Origin: a virus
Virus record (IMG/VR): IMGVR_UViG_3300009285_006183
Location: 1-23,126 of that record
Direction: 5' to 3' (one strand)
DNA length: 23,126 nucleotides
Position numbers and translations under genes: made by a program. A model generated the notes under the pieces. It saw only the letters and a program-made list of their open reading frames with translations, did not search any database and was not told where the DNA came from. Positions within the stretch are counted from its first letter, which is position 1, and every line of letters starts with the position of its first letter. Below, piece by piece: positions 6,082-13,645 of this stretch.

Positions 6082-7677
6082 ATGCCTTGGAAAAAGATTG
6101 ATGTAAAAAAACATAAAAAAGGGTTGAGCGATGCGCAAGAGGAAAAGTGGGTGCGTATTGCGAATGGTTTTTTGTCTGCATGTATAAAAAAAGGTAAAAA
6201 AGAGGCGGAGTGTGCAGTGTCCGCTATTCGTCTTGCAAATAGCATGTCTGGAACTAAAACTAATGAAGAGATTTTGAATTTTAATGAGAGTCTTATTACC
6301 TTAACAGATATTAAAATACGAACTGAGTATCTTGATAAAAGATTACATCTTGTTGTCCCTATGATTATGCTTCTTGAGGGCGTTCATAATGGGAGACTTT
6401 ATTTGGATGAAGATTTATCAAATGCCCCTGAATCATGGAATGGGAGACCTATTGTTGTAACGCATCCTAAAGAAAATGGAGAGCCAGTAAGTGTAAATTC
6501 TTCCCCTAGATTAGTCGAAAAAACTAGAATTGGGACTATATTCAATTCATCATATCAAGATAAAAAACTGACGGCAGAAGGATGGATAGATGTTGATAGA
6601 GCTATGCTTATTGCGCCTGAAATTCTTAATAGGATTAACAATTCAAAACCTCTCGAATTATCTACAGGTTTATGGTTTTTAGAGGAAGAAAAAGAAGGGG
6701 ATTGGAATGGAGAGCCTTATTATGCGATTGCCAGGCATTATAAGCCAGACCATGTAGCTTTTCTTCCTAACGGAAAGGCAGCATGTTCTTGGGAAGATGG
6801 TTGTGGAGTAAGGGCTAATGAAGTAGAAATTGCGGAAGGAGAACTTAGCTTACATTGTATTGTTGATAAATTATATCAAATGGTCAATGTGGGGGACAAG
6901 CCTGTAAATGTTGGAGATTCTGTTGTGGATACAGGTCGAAGATTAAAAGAAGTTTATTTTGATTATTTTACTTTTGTGGATATTGAGGGGAACCTTTATA
7001 AACAAGATTATAAAGTAAATAAAAAGGGGGACATTGTAATAAAAGGAGACCCGGAGAAGGTTAAAAAGATGGTGTCTTATGAAATTGCGCATAAACAGGA
7101 GTTTAATTCATCAACACATTTTGTTAAGGAGGTCGGTATGGACAAGAAGGAAAAAATAGATTATATTTTAGGGACGAAGAAAATGGGACATGAAGAAAAG
7201 AAGAGGCCTGGTTTAGAAGCATTATCAGACGAAGATTTGGAATGGCAATATAAAATGGCAGAAAATTTTAGGAATTGCAAATCATGTAATGGAGATGTTC
7301 TTCCCGGTAAAATTGAAGACAAGACCATTGCAACGAATCAAGGCGAGGCTAAGCCTAAGACATTACAGGAGTATATAAAAGACACTCCTGCTGAATTTAA
7401 AGATGTTATTACAGAAAGTGTGAGAATGCACAATGAAAGGAAAAGTCTCCTTGTTAATGCTATAAAGGGGAACAAGAGAAATAGGTTTTCTTTGGAAAAA
7501 TTAAATGCAATGTCTATTGATGAGATTGAAACATTGGTGGCTTTGGCACAGGTAGATGTTGATTTTAGTGGTCAACTAGGAGGTAGTATTTCTGCGGTAT
7601 TGAAAGCTAACGAGAGGCAACCTGATGGTAGTGGAGTTCCAGATGCGCCTGAGATGAAATGGGGCAATAAGAAGTAA
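6082..7677 (+). CDS. Prohead protease fused to scaffold, DUF2213 family
   Basis: This 531-residue protein probably matures the prohead and carries its own scaffold. Residues 1-55 form a small conserved cap (MPWKKIDVKKHKKGLSDAQE, then WVRIANG and a Cys-x8-Cys pair). Residues about 70-240 are the DUF2213 protease-like domain, with the conserved RPIVVTHP (His128), LELSTGLWF (Ser194) and KPDHVAFLP (His224). The C-terminal 180 residues are charged and helix-rich, with glutamine-poor lysine/glutamate stretches, as scaffolds are. The ATG at 6082 has GAAGGAGGGG just upstream; a longer frame from 6031 lacks a ribosome site. A second in-frame ATG at 7138 with its own AAGGAGGT appears to allow separate production of the scaffold part. 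The gene lies between portal and capsid genes in the normal order. Confidence 0.88.
   Translation: MPWKKIDVKKHKKGLSDAQEEKWVRIANGFLSACIKKGKKEAECAVSAIRLANSMSGTKTNEEILNFNESLITLTDIKIRTEYLDKRLHLVVPMIMLLEGVHNGRLYLDEDLSNAPESWNGRPIVVTHPKENGEPVSVNSSPRLVEKTRIGTIFNSSYQDKKLTAEGWIDVDRAMLIAPEILNRINNSKPLELSTGLWFLEEEKEGDWNGEPYYAIARHYKPDHVAFLPNGKAACSWEDGCGVRANEVEIAEGELSLHCIVDKLYQMVNVGDKPVNVGDSVVDTGRRLKEVYFDYFTFVDIEGNLYKQDYKVNKKGDIVIKGDPEKVKKMVSYEIAHKQEFNSSTHFVKEVGMDKKEKIDYILGTKKMGHEEKKRPGLEALSDEDLEWQYKMAENFRNCKSCNGDVLPGKIEDKTIATNQGEAKPKTLQEYIKDTPAEFKDVITESVRMHNERKSLLVNAIKGNKRNRFSLEKLNAMSIDEIETLVALAQVDVDFSGQLGGSISAVLKANERQPDGSGVPDAPEMKWGNKK
7138..7677 (+). CDS. Nested scaffold protein from an internal start
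   Basis: Inside the protease gene and in the same frame, an ATG at 7138 follows AAGGAGGT (7126-7133) with four bases between. Translation would give a 179-residue protein beginning MDKKEKIDYILGTKK and equal to the C-terminal, charged, helix-rich part of the protease. Lambda uses the same arrangement: the scaffold Nu3 is made from an internal start in the C protease gene. The domain boundary agrees, because the protease core ends by about residue 240 and the internal start is residue 353. The spacing of the ribosome site is a little short, and the site could be chance in a gene rich in GGAG. No direct evidence of use. Confidence 0.5.
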   Translation: MDKKEKIDYILGTKKMGHEEKKRPGLEALSDEDLEWQYKMAENFRNCKSCNGDVLPGKIEDKTIATNQGEAKPKTLQEYIKDTPAEFKDVITESVRMHNERKSLLVNAIKGNKRNRFSLEKLNAMSIDEIETLVALAQVDVDFSGQLGGSISAVLKANERQPDGSGVPDAPEMKWGNKK

Positions 7678-7724
7678 AAATATAAGATTAATTTTATTAA
7701 CTTTTTATAGGAGGTTGAAATGTT

Positions 7725-8189
7725 ATGGCTTATAGAACAGTAGTTTTGAAGGGAGACCCAATAAGAAAGGAAATTAAGGCTGGTGGAGCGATTACACCTG
7801 GGCATTTAGTAGAAAGAAATACCAGTGGGAACGTAGTTGTTCATCCTACTGCCGGAGGTAATTATAGTCCAACGTTTGCAATAGAAGATTCTTTGCAGGG
7901 GAAAGAGATTACAGATGCTTATGCGACTAATAATAGAGTCCAGGTCGCATTTTTATCTTCTGGAATGGAGGTTGCCGCTATTCTTACGACTTCTCAAACA
8001 ATTGTTATTGGAGATTTGCTTGAAAGTGCTGGCAATGGGACAGTGAGAAAACATACTGTTCAGGCTGCTGATAGTGTGGGTGCTCTTGAGGCTGGCGAAC
8101 AGATTCCTACTCTCCTTGCCCGTTTGCGGGCAATTGAAGCAGTAACTACGACTGTCGCTACTGCTAGAATTGCATGTGAGGTTGTTTAA
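7725..8189 (+). CDS. Head decoration or cement-like protein
   Basis: A 154-residue protein of mostly beta character lying between the protease and capsid genes, where decoration proteins are usual. The opening AYRTVVLKGDPIRKEIKAGG and the PGHLVERNTSGNVVVHPTAGG segment resemble DUF2190-like cement proteins, in which a glycine-rich first strand and a repeated valine/threonine pattern form a compact barrel. The later AAILTTSQTIVIGDLLESAG and the alanine/threonine-rich C terminus are consistent with a structural protein. It would bind the outside of the capsid lattice and stabilise it. The ATG at 7725 follows AGGAGGTTGAAATGTT; a nearer ATG at 7720 is in another frame. Family assignment is moderate because such proteins diverge quickly. 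Confidence 0.65.
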   Translation: MAYRTVVLKGDPIRKEIKAGGAITPGHLVERNTSGNVVVHPTAGGNYSPTFAIEDSLQGKEITDAYATNNRVQVAFLSSGMEVAAILTTSQTIVIGDLLESAGNGTVRKHTVQAADSVGALEAGEQIPTLLARLRAIEAVTTTVATARIACEVV

Positions 8190-8230
8190 TTGTTTTTAAT
8201 TTTATGTTTTTTATTAAGGAGGTTTAAGAT

Positions 8231-9229
8231 ATGAAACTTCGGGGTGGAGATGCAAGTGTAGAAATGTTGACTGGCGATAAGAGGTCTCATGGAAGTATTG
8301 CTAAGAGACTACTTCAAAGTGGTTTCGATGTCAACTCATTAAGGACGAATGATACCCTTTTGTATGATGAATGGAAAGAATTGGATGGGGCTGTTTTAGA
8401 TTCTTTCCAGAATAGGATTGTTGGGGTTGCAGATTTACTTTCAAGAAATTTGGTTTATGATGTAAAGAAAGGTCTTGCCGCTACAGTGCTTTCATTTCAG
8501 GATGCTAGTGATATTAATGCCGCAGATATGACAATGGATGGTGTTAATCATGGGCAAAGAGACAGACAAGAATACAATATTAATTATTTGCCTTTGCCAA
8601 TTATTCACAAGGATTTTGGTTTCTCTATTCGTGAGATTCAGGAATCTAGGAATGGTACACGTCCCCTTGATACGAGTATGGCAGAGCTTTGTGCCCGTAA
8701 GGTAGCTGAAAAGGCAGAAGATTTACTGTTTAATGGTTCATCTTCGTATACCTATGGAGGTGGGACTATTTATGGGTATACTGATTTTACTAATCGGAAT
8801 ACGTTTACAATTCAATCTGGAGGCTGGGATGGGGCTACCGGTGAGCAGATTGTAGCTGATGTTATTGATATGAAGCAGGCAAGTATTAATGATAGATGCT
8901 ATGGGCCCTGGGTATTATACATTCCAACAGATTTTGAAAGCAAAATGGATAGTGATTTTAAGGCTAATAGTGACAAGACAGTTCGGCAGAGAATATTGGA
9001 GATTGGGGGTATTCAAGATGTAAAAGTTGCAGATACCCTTACCGCTAGTAATGTTGTTCTTGTTCAAATGCAGAGCAATACTGCTCGTATTGTTCAAGGA
9101 TTAGGCTTAAAAACAGTTCAATGGGATATTGAAGGCGGGATGTTTGTTAATTTTAAAGTTATGGCGATTATTGTTCCTCAGATTCGTTCAGACCAATCAG
9201 GAAGATGTGGTATTGTTCATGGAACTTAA
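8231..9229 (+). CDS. Major capsid protein, HK97 fold
   Basis: This 332-residue protein is the likely shell subunit. Position after protease and decoration genes is standard. Recognisable stretches include the N-terminal arm with DEWKELDGAVLDSFQNR, the E-loop/spine region with LPLPIIHKDFGFSIREIQES, the long spine helix (DTSMAELCARKVAEKAEDLLFNG), the glycine-rich YTYGGGTIYGYTDF, and the late VADTLTASNVVLVQMQS and VNFKVMAIIVPQIRSDQSGR strands. The pattern of a helix ending in LFNG followed by GYT is typical of encapsulin-like and DUF2184-like capsids. No cleavage site for the protease is obvious near the N terminus, since the first 30 residues are short. AAGGAGGT stands ahead of the ATG at 8231. 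Confidence 0.88.
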   Translation: MKLRGGDASVEMLTGDKRSHGSIAKRLLQSGFDVNSLRTNDTLLYDEWKELDGAVLDSFQNRIVGVADLLSRNLVYDVKKGLAATVLSFQDASDINAADMTMDGVNHGQRDRQEYNINYLPLPIIHKDFGFSIREIQESRNGTRPLDTSMAELCARKVAEKAEDLLFNGSSSYTYGGGTIYGYTDFTNRNTFTIQSGGWDGATGEQIVADVIDMKQASINDRCYGPWVLYIPTDFESKMDSDFKANSDKTVRQRILEIGGIQDVKVADTLTASNVVLVQMQSNTARIVQGLGLKTVQWDIEGGMFVNFKVMAIIVPQIRSDQSGRCGIVHGT

Positions 9230-9274
9230 TTGGAAATTAGTTTAATTACAAACCTTTTAAAATAGGAGGTAGAA

Positions 9275-9310
9275 ATGGGCGATAAGAAGAAGAAAAAGGG
9301 TAAAAAGTAA
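9275..9310 (+). CDS. Lysine-rich mini-peptide, 11 residues
   Basis: A short frame reads MGDKKKKKGKK and stops with TAA. It is preceded by an ideal ribosome binding site (AGGAGGT at 9264-9270, five bases ahead of the ATG), as strong as that of the capsid gene 45 bases earlier. Eight of eleven residues are lysine. It sits in the gap between the capsid gene and the next small gene, in the same operon. Nothing known to me matches it. A polybasic peptide could neutralise packaged DNA or bind the acidic inner surface, but this is inference; a leader peptide coupling translation to the next gene is the main alternative. Confidence 0.5.
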   Translation: MGDKKKKKGKK

Positions 9311-9342
9311 ATTTATTTAATCAGTTTCAGAGGAGTAATAAG

Positions 9343-9597
9343 ATGGGATATTTTAGAAAGAAGTACGGCAAGCATCATTATCGTGGAGGAGATGGAGAGG
9401 TTCATGTTGTTAAAGCTGGGGAGATAATAAAATGTCAACGTGAATTTCTCAGGGGGGCTATTTCTACGTTTGATGAAATAGAAGAGGGTGAAATAGGCAA
9501 CAAGAAGATGAAAAAAGTAAAAATTGCAGACGGTGAAGTAGTCTCTGCATTAAATGTAAAAGAGGGCAAGAAGTTTAAAAGGGAAAAGAAGGTATAA
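9343..9597 (+). CDS. Small basic head-region protein, 84 residues
   Basis: The function is not recognised. The N-terminal half (MGYFRKKYGKHHYRGGDG, then VHVVKAGEIIKC and a C-terminal FDEIEEGE) looks like a small beta domain: GKH-x-R, a gap, a KAGEII strand and an aromatic-acid-I-E end. The same pattern appears as an insertion within the methyltransferase encoded at 15579-17246 (GKHRIGHETFIKGDIIEV, then RFELIES). The C-terminal half is lysine-rich (KKMKKVKIADGE and EGKKFKREKK). The ATG at 9343 follows AGAGGAGTAATAAG. It is the last gene before the sugar island and may be a minor head or decoration protein; that is inference from position. Confidence 0.7.
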   Translation: MGYFRKKYGKHHYRGGDGEVHVVKAGEIIKCQREFLRGAISTFDEIEEGEIGNKKMKKVKIADGEVVSALNVKEGKKFKREKKV

Positions 9598-9607
9598 TAT
9601 AAATTGG

Positions 9608-9651
9608 GCATGACAGGCTGTATAATGTAAAAGTTATATGATCTGTCATGC
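9608..9651. promoter_or_regulatory. Hairpin at the left edge of the sugar island
   Basis: GCATGACAG (9608-9616) and CTGTCATGC (9643-9651) pair perfectly over nine bases, with an inner TATAA/TTATA pair (9621-9625, 9634-9638). No T-run follows, so it is not a plain terminator. TATAAT occurs at 9593 and again at 9621, but no -35 fits either. It may be a processing or pausing site or the scar of an insertion. Confidence 0.5.
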
Positions 9652-9672
9652 TTACCTTGAATGGAGGATTTA

Positions 9673-10314
9673 GTGAAATACGAAATACCTAGGATATGGG
9701 AAAATGAACCTTGCTATATTATTGGAGGTGGTTGGAGCTTAAAAGGGTTTGATGTCTCTATACTTAAAAACAAGAATATAATTGCTATAAACAATGCTTT
9801 TAAACTAGCGGATTTTATTCAATATTGTTGGTTTGGCGATTTTCAATGGTACACGTGGAACGAAAACGATATTACGGCTAGATTTTTAAGGTTGTCCCCT
9901 CCATTTAATTTAATATCATGTCATCCTAAATTTGAAAAACACAATCAAATTCGTTATGTACAAAGAACTGGAGGTAATGGGATTAATAGAACTCCAAATA
10001 CAGTATATTGGAATTATTGTAGTGGTTTTAGTGCAATCAATTTTGCGTATCATTTAGGGTCAAATCTAATCATCCTCTTAGGGTTTGATATGAAACCGAA
10101 TCCTATATCGCCATTAGACAATAATTATCATAATGAGCATCAAGTTAAATTAAGGAAGGCGTATAATCCATACCTTTCTTATTTAAGGTCGGTAGAATCA
10201 ATAAAAAAAGATATTGATGAATTGGGGATAATAATTTTAAATGTAACTAAAGATAGCGGCATACCTAATGATATTTTTAAATGGGTTTCTATTGAGGAAG
10301 TGATTAATTTATGA
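9673..10314 (+). CDS. DUF115/MptE-like protein, first gene of the sugar island
   Basis: A 213-residue protein with a Rossmann-like start: IWENEPCYIIGGGWSLKGFD (residues about 8-27), then IIAINNAFKLADFIQYCWFGD and a later strand NLIILLGFDMK. This matches the DUF115/MptE-like group, found in flagellin-glycosylation Maf proteins and in phage genes, where the fold binds a nucleotide-linked substrate. A sugar-transfer role is likely from context but the exact reaction is not known. The start is taken at the GTG at 9673, because GGAGG (9663-9667) lies five bases upstream; an ATG at 9661 is in frame but has no ribosome site. The gene's 3' end overlaps the next start in an ATGA, so the pair is translationally coupled. 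Confidence 0.7.
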   Translation: MKYEIPRIWENEPCYIIGGGWSLKGFDVSILKNKNIIAINNAFKLADFIQYCWFGDFQWYTWNENDITARFLRLSPPFNLISCHPKFEKHNQIRYVQRTGGNGINRTPNTVYWNYCSGFSAINFAYHLGSNLIILLGFDMKPNPISPLDNNYHNEHQVKLRKAYNPYLSYLRSVESIKKDIDELGIIILNVTKDSGIPNDIFKWVSIEEVINL

Positions 10315-10961
10315 TAAATGATGATAAGGTATCTGTTATTTGTGTTCTAAAAAGAGGGGGTGTTTATCGTCAATCCTTTGTTAAAAATTTAAGGGATATG
10401 GTAACTAAACATTTAAGCTTCCCCCATGAATTTGTGTGCCTAACAGATATGATTTCTCCGTTTTCCAGGCCTTTATTGGATAATTATTATAAGTGGTGGA
10501 GTAAAATTGAAGCCTTCCGTATAACTGGCGCTGTTATATATTTTGATTTGGATACCGCAATTTTCAAATCTATTGATTCTATGGCTAAGAGTCTTCTTGA
10601 GGGAAAGAATAAAGGACTTAATGTGATGTATATGCTACATACCTTTAGGAACTCTTTCAAAAATACGGGTGAGTGGAGTAGTAGTTTTATGGCGTGGTCT
10701 GGTGATTTTAAATGGTTATTTAACGAATTTAATGAAAATGAGGATGTAGATAAATACCAGTGGGAACAAAAATATATTATTGATAAATTACAAGGCCGTA
10801 ACATTCCAATTTTATCAATACAAGGGCTTGTTAAAGGGAAAATCACAGGATATAAGCATTATACGATGAGCGATGAAGAAATAAAAAAAATGAATGTTAC
10901 AGTGGCATGTTTTCATAACAAACAGAATCATAAGGAGGTTTGGGAACATGGTAAATCTTAA
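10311..10961 (+). CDS. DxD glycosyltransferase-like protein, copy 1
   Basis: This 216-residue protein opens with KVSVICVLKRGGVY (a beta-strand and loop typical of GT-A glycosyltransferases), then KWWSKIEAFR and YFDLDTAIF (residues about 77-85). DLD is the DxD motif that binds the metal and nucleotide sugar in GT-A enzymes such as GT8. The later MAWSGDFKWLF may form the acceptor-side loop, and VACFHNKQNH ends the conserved part. It shares every one of these blocks with the protein at 11135-11821, so the two are paralogs. The donor and acceptor are unknown. The start at 10311 overlaps the previous stop by four bases. An additional small gene overlaps its 3' end. Confidence 0.72.
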   Translation: MINDDKVSVICVLKRGGVYRQSFVKNLRDMVTKHLSFPHEFVCLTDMISPFSRPLLDNYYKWWSKIEAFRITGAVIYFDLDTAIFKSIDSMAKSLLEGKNKGLNVMYMLHTFRNSFKNTGEWSSSFMAWSGDFKWLFNEFNENEDVDKYQWEQKYIIDKLQGRNIPILSIQGLVKGKITGYKHYTMSDEEIKKMNVTVACFHNKQNHKEVWEHGKS

Positions 10962-11142
10962 AGACGCTACAATAACTTTTAAGATAACAGGAATTTTAAA
11001 GGAGACAATTCTAATAACAGTTCATATTAAAGGTTATAGATGGTGGAGAATTAAGTCTTTTATAGCGAAATATTTAATCCGATTAGGTTGTTGGATGGCT
11101 AATTTACCTATTGTTTTTGAAAATAATAAAACAAATGATTAG
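10948..11142 (+). CDS. Hypothetical protein, 64 residues, between two paralogs
   Basis: The function is not recognised. The protein starts MVNLKDATITFKITGILKET and has a mixed hydrophobic and basic middle (ILITVHIKGYRWWRIKSFIA) followed by KYLIRLGCWMANLPIVFEN. The tryptophan pair and the alternating basic and hydrophobic residues would suit a peripheral membrane protein, but no clear transmembrane helix is present. The ATG at 10948 follows AAGGAGG (10932-10938) nine bases upstream, a strong site, so it is probably translated. It overlaps the 3' end of the first glycosyltransferase-like gene and the start of the second, filling the exact gap between the two paralogs. Confidence 0.6.
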   Translation: MVNLKDATITFKITGILKETILITVHIKGYRWWRIKSFIAKYLIRLGCWMANLPIVFENNKTND

Positions 11143-11821
11143 TATAATCTGTGTATTAAAGACAGGTGGAGATTATGATAAAAGGTATGTTTTTGCCCTT
11201 TTAAATGCCTGTAAAAAATATATCAATGAGAATTTTGCGTTTAAATGTTTTACAGATGATGAAAATTTTCTTAAAGACCCTGATGAGGGCTCAATTTTAA
11301 CCTACATAACAAATAAAAAGATTCTTTTCTCGATGATTAAGTTGGAGAAGGGATATAAAGGATGGTGGAGTAAGTTTGAAATATTTAGAAATAAAGGAAT
11401 TAATCTGTATTTTGACCTTGATACGGTTATTTTTTCAGGTTTAGATGAAATTATTCAAATTGTAAAGGGGTTAAAAGATACTGAATTTCTTGCAATGAAA
11501 AGGCTTAATCCTTTAAGATGGGAAAGGGAAGGAATGTTCACTTCTGGAATTATGGGTTGGAATGGAGATTTTAGATTTATGTTTGATGATTTTCGTTATG
11601 AAAATGCACTTGGACCCTCTATTCGTGGAGATGCAGATATTATTTATAAAATGTTAAAACATCGAAATATTATTATTCAATATCTTCAAGACCAATTTCA
11701 AGGGCTATATAGTTATAAAAGACATTGTTTATGTAAAATCCCTGAAGACGCTAAAATAGTTTGTTTTCATGGAAAACCTAGGCCTCATGAGGTAGGGGGG
11801 GTATACTGGAATGAAATGTAA
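11135..11821 (+). CDS. DxD glycosyltransferase-like protein, copy 2
   Basis: A 228-residue paralog of the 10311-10961 product. Shared blocks are ISIICVLKTGG (residues 2-12), YKGWWSKFEIFR (74-85), LYFDLDTVIF (91-100), GWNGDFRFMF and the closing KIVCFHGKPRPHEV. The DLD motif is intact, so both copies may be active. This copy has an extra segment before the DxD motif (SILTYITNKKIL). The start at 11135 overlaps the previous stop; an upstream ATG at 11111 would add MFLKIIKQ but has no ribosome site. Its 3' end overlaps the dehydrogenase gene. Two diverged copies suggest two linkages or two donors in one glycan, or an old duplication. The donor sugar is unknown. Confidence 0.72.
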   Translation: MISIICVLKTGGDYDKRYVFALLNACKKYINENFAFKCFTDDENFLKDPDEGSILTYITNKKILFSMIKLEKGYKGWWSKFEIFRNKGINLYFDLDTVIFSGLDEIIQIVKGLKDTEFLAMKRLNPLRWEREGMFTSGIMGWNGDFRFMFDDFRYENALGPSIRGDADIIYKMLKHRNIIIQYLQDQFQGLYSYKRHCLCKIPEDAKIVCFHGKPRPHEVGGVYWNEM

Positions 11822-12860
11822 AGCGGCAATACTCAATAAATTAAATGAGCCATTGATAATAGAAGATATTGAAATTCCTAATTTGCAATGTGGTCAGGTT
11901 CTTGTTCAAGTACGAGCCAGTAGTATTTGTGGAGCGCAAATAGGAGAAATAAATGGGGCTAAAGGTGAAGATAAATATTTACCTCACCTTTTAGGACACG
12001 AAGGCGGGGGTATTGTTTGTGATGTTGGTGAAGGCGTAACACAAGTAAAAATAGGAGACAATGTTGTTTTACATTGGAAAAAAGGATTGGGGATTGAGAG
12101 CCCTTTCCCTAAATATAAATATGATGGTGGAATAGTTGGAGGCGGAAGCGTAACAACATTTAATGAGTACGCAGTAATTTCTGAAAACCGATTAACGGTA
12201 ATTGATAAATCTATTTCTTTTGAGATAGCCGCCCTTATGGGATGTTCTGTGACAACAGGTTTAGGGTTGATTAATAATGAGGCACAATTAAAGATTGGGC
12301 AGTCTATTGTTGTAATTGGGTGTGGTGGGGTTGGGCTAAATGTAATTCAGGGAGCATTTATGGTATCTGCAAATCCTATTATATCTATAGATAAAAACCC
12401 ACATAAACTTTTTACCTCTCTTCAATATGGGGCTACTCATAATATTCTTGCTGTTGATTCAGATACAAATATTGAAGAGGAAGTTTGTAAAATTTTAGGG
12501 AAAAAAGGGGCTGATGTTGTTGTTGACTGCACTGGAGTAGTAGGTTTGATTAATCAAGGATATAGAATTACTTCTTCTAATGGTAAAATGATTTTAGTTG
12601 GGCAACCTAGACATGGTGAGAATTTAATATTTACTTCTATGAGAGACCATTATTGCGGGAAAACAATAATGGATTCTCAAGGAGGGTTGACGAACCCAAA
12701 TATAGATATTCAGAGGTATTTAGACTTATATTCTTTAGGAAAGCTACATTTAAACAAATTAATCTCTCAGAGTTTCCCCCTTCATCTTGTAAATGAAGCA
12801 ATAAATTTAATTCAAGATGGGATAGGCAATAAATATATTTTAAGAATGGATGGGGTATGA
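11811..12860 (+). CDS. Zinc-dependent alcohol/sugar dehydrogenase (MDR family)
   Basis: A 349-residue medium-chain dehydrogenase that probably oxidises or reduces a hydroxyl on a sugar or sugar phosphate with NAD(P). The zinc-binding catalytic core shows Cys40 (SSICGAQ), His63-Glu64 (LLGHEGGG) and Cys145 (MGCSVTTG), the normal ligand set. The nucleotide-binding fold has GCGGVG at residues 170-175, followed by ISIDKNPHKL. The four-cysteine structural zinc lobe of classical alcohol dehydrogenases is absent around residues 90-115, as in many sugar dehydrogenases. The substrate cannot be read from the sequence; neighbouring transketolase and short-chain dehydrogenase genes suggest a sugar precursor route. 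It overlaps the preceding gene by 11 bases and the next by four. Confidence 0.9.
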   Translation: MKCKAAILNKLNEPLIIEDIEIPNLQCGQVLVQVRASSICGAQIGEINGAKGEDKYLPHLLGHEGGGIVCDVGEGVTQVKIGDNVVLHWKKGLGIESPFPKYKYDGGIVGGGSVTTFNEYAVISENRLTVIDKSISFEIAALMGCSVTTGLGLINNEAQLKIGQSIVVIGCGGVGLNVIQGAFMVSANPIISIDKNPHKLFTSLQYGATHNILAVDSDTNIEEEVCKILGKKGADVVVDCTGVVGLINQGYRITSSNGKMILVGQPRHGENLIFTSMRDHYCGKTIMDSQGGLTNPNIDIQRYLDLYSLGKLHLNKLISQSFPLHLVNEAINLIQDGIGNKYILRMDGV

Positions 12861-13645
12861 TGGACAATATGAGATTATTTTTTAATGAAATTAATAGAAT
12901 TTATGATTGTAATTTGACTAAAATAAGAATTGGAAATAAACATGATGGGGGGTATATAGCTTTAAAGGAAATTTGTGAAAATATTAAAAAGGTATATAGT
13001 TTTGGGATAGGTGATGATGTTGGTTTTGAAATGGATTTTATTAAAAGATTTCCTGATTCAATTATACAATGCTTTGACCCTACAATAGATTCACTACCTG
13101 TTTACCCTCGTAATATGTTTTCAGAAAAAATATTATTTAAGAAAGCAGGGCCTAAATCTTTAATGAAAGTAGATGGTGGGTCGTTGTTAAAAATGGATAT
13201 TGAGGGCAATGAATGGGATAATATTAATTCATCAGAAATGTTTAATATAAAAAACCTTGTTAATTTTAACCAAATACTTATTGAGTTTCATATTTTAACC
13301 GTAGAGGCTAAAGTTGGAACGACTACATATTTCGATAAATTGTATTCTGATTTTGCCGTTGCGATAAACGATAGTTTATTTAATAGTTATTACAGAGTGA
13401 TGAATCATCTGAATAAATTCTTTTATATTTTTCATGTGCATCCGAATAATTCTCTCCCTAAAGTTACCATTCAAGGTTATACATTCCCCCCTTTAATTGA
13501 ATTAAGTTTAGTTAGAAAAGGTTTGGTTGATATTGTTTATGATACCCATACTGAATTCCCTGTAGAAGATTTAGATTTCCCTAATAAGACAGATAGACCA
13601 GATATTCTTCATTTTTATCCTTTAGGAGGTATTATTGATGAATGA
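12857..13645 (+). CDS. FkbM-like methyltransferase
   Basis: A 262-residue protein that probably transfers a methyl group from S-adenosylmethionine to a sugar hydroxyl. RIGNKHDGGYIALKEI (residues about 24-39) precedes the SAM-binding strand VYSFGIGDDVGFE (46-58), and LLKMDIEGNEWDNI (110-123) is the very characteristic D-x-EG-x-E signature of the FkbM group. The C-terminal part (YRVMNHLNKFFYIFHVHPNN) ends in the F-H-x-H-P-N pattern often seen in phage members of the family. Its ATG overlaps the previous stop (ATGATGG), implying coupling. It also overlaps the transketolase gene by eight bases. O-methylation of a rare sugar would fit the island; the acceptor is inferred. Confidence 0.78.
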   Translation: MMDNMRLFFNEINRIYDCNLTKIRIGNKHDGGYIALKEICENIKKVYSFGIGDDVGFEMDFIKRFPDSIIQCFDPTIDSLPVYPRNMFSEKILFKKAGPKSLMKVDGGSLLKMDIEGNEWDNINSSEMFNIKNLVNFNQILIEFHILTVEAKVGTTTYFDKLYSDFAVAINDSLFNSYYRVMNHLNKFFYIFHVHPNNSLPKVTIQGYTFPPLIELSLVRKGLVDIVYDTHTEFPVEDLDFPNKTDRPDILHFYPLGGIIDE

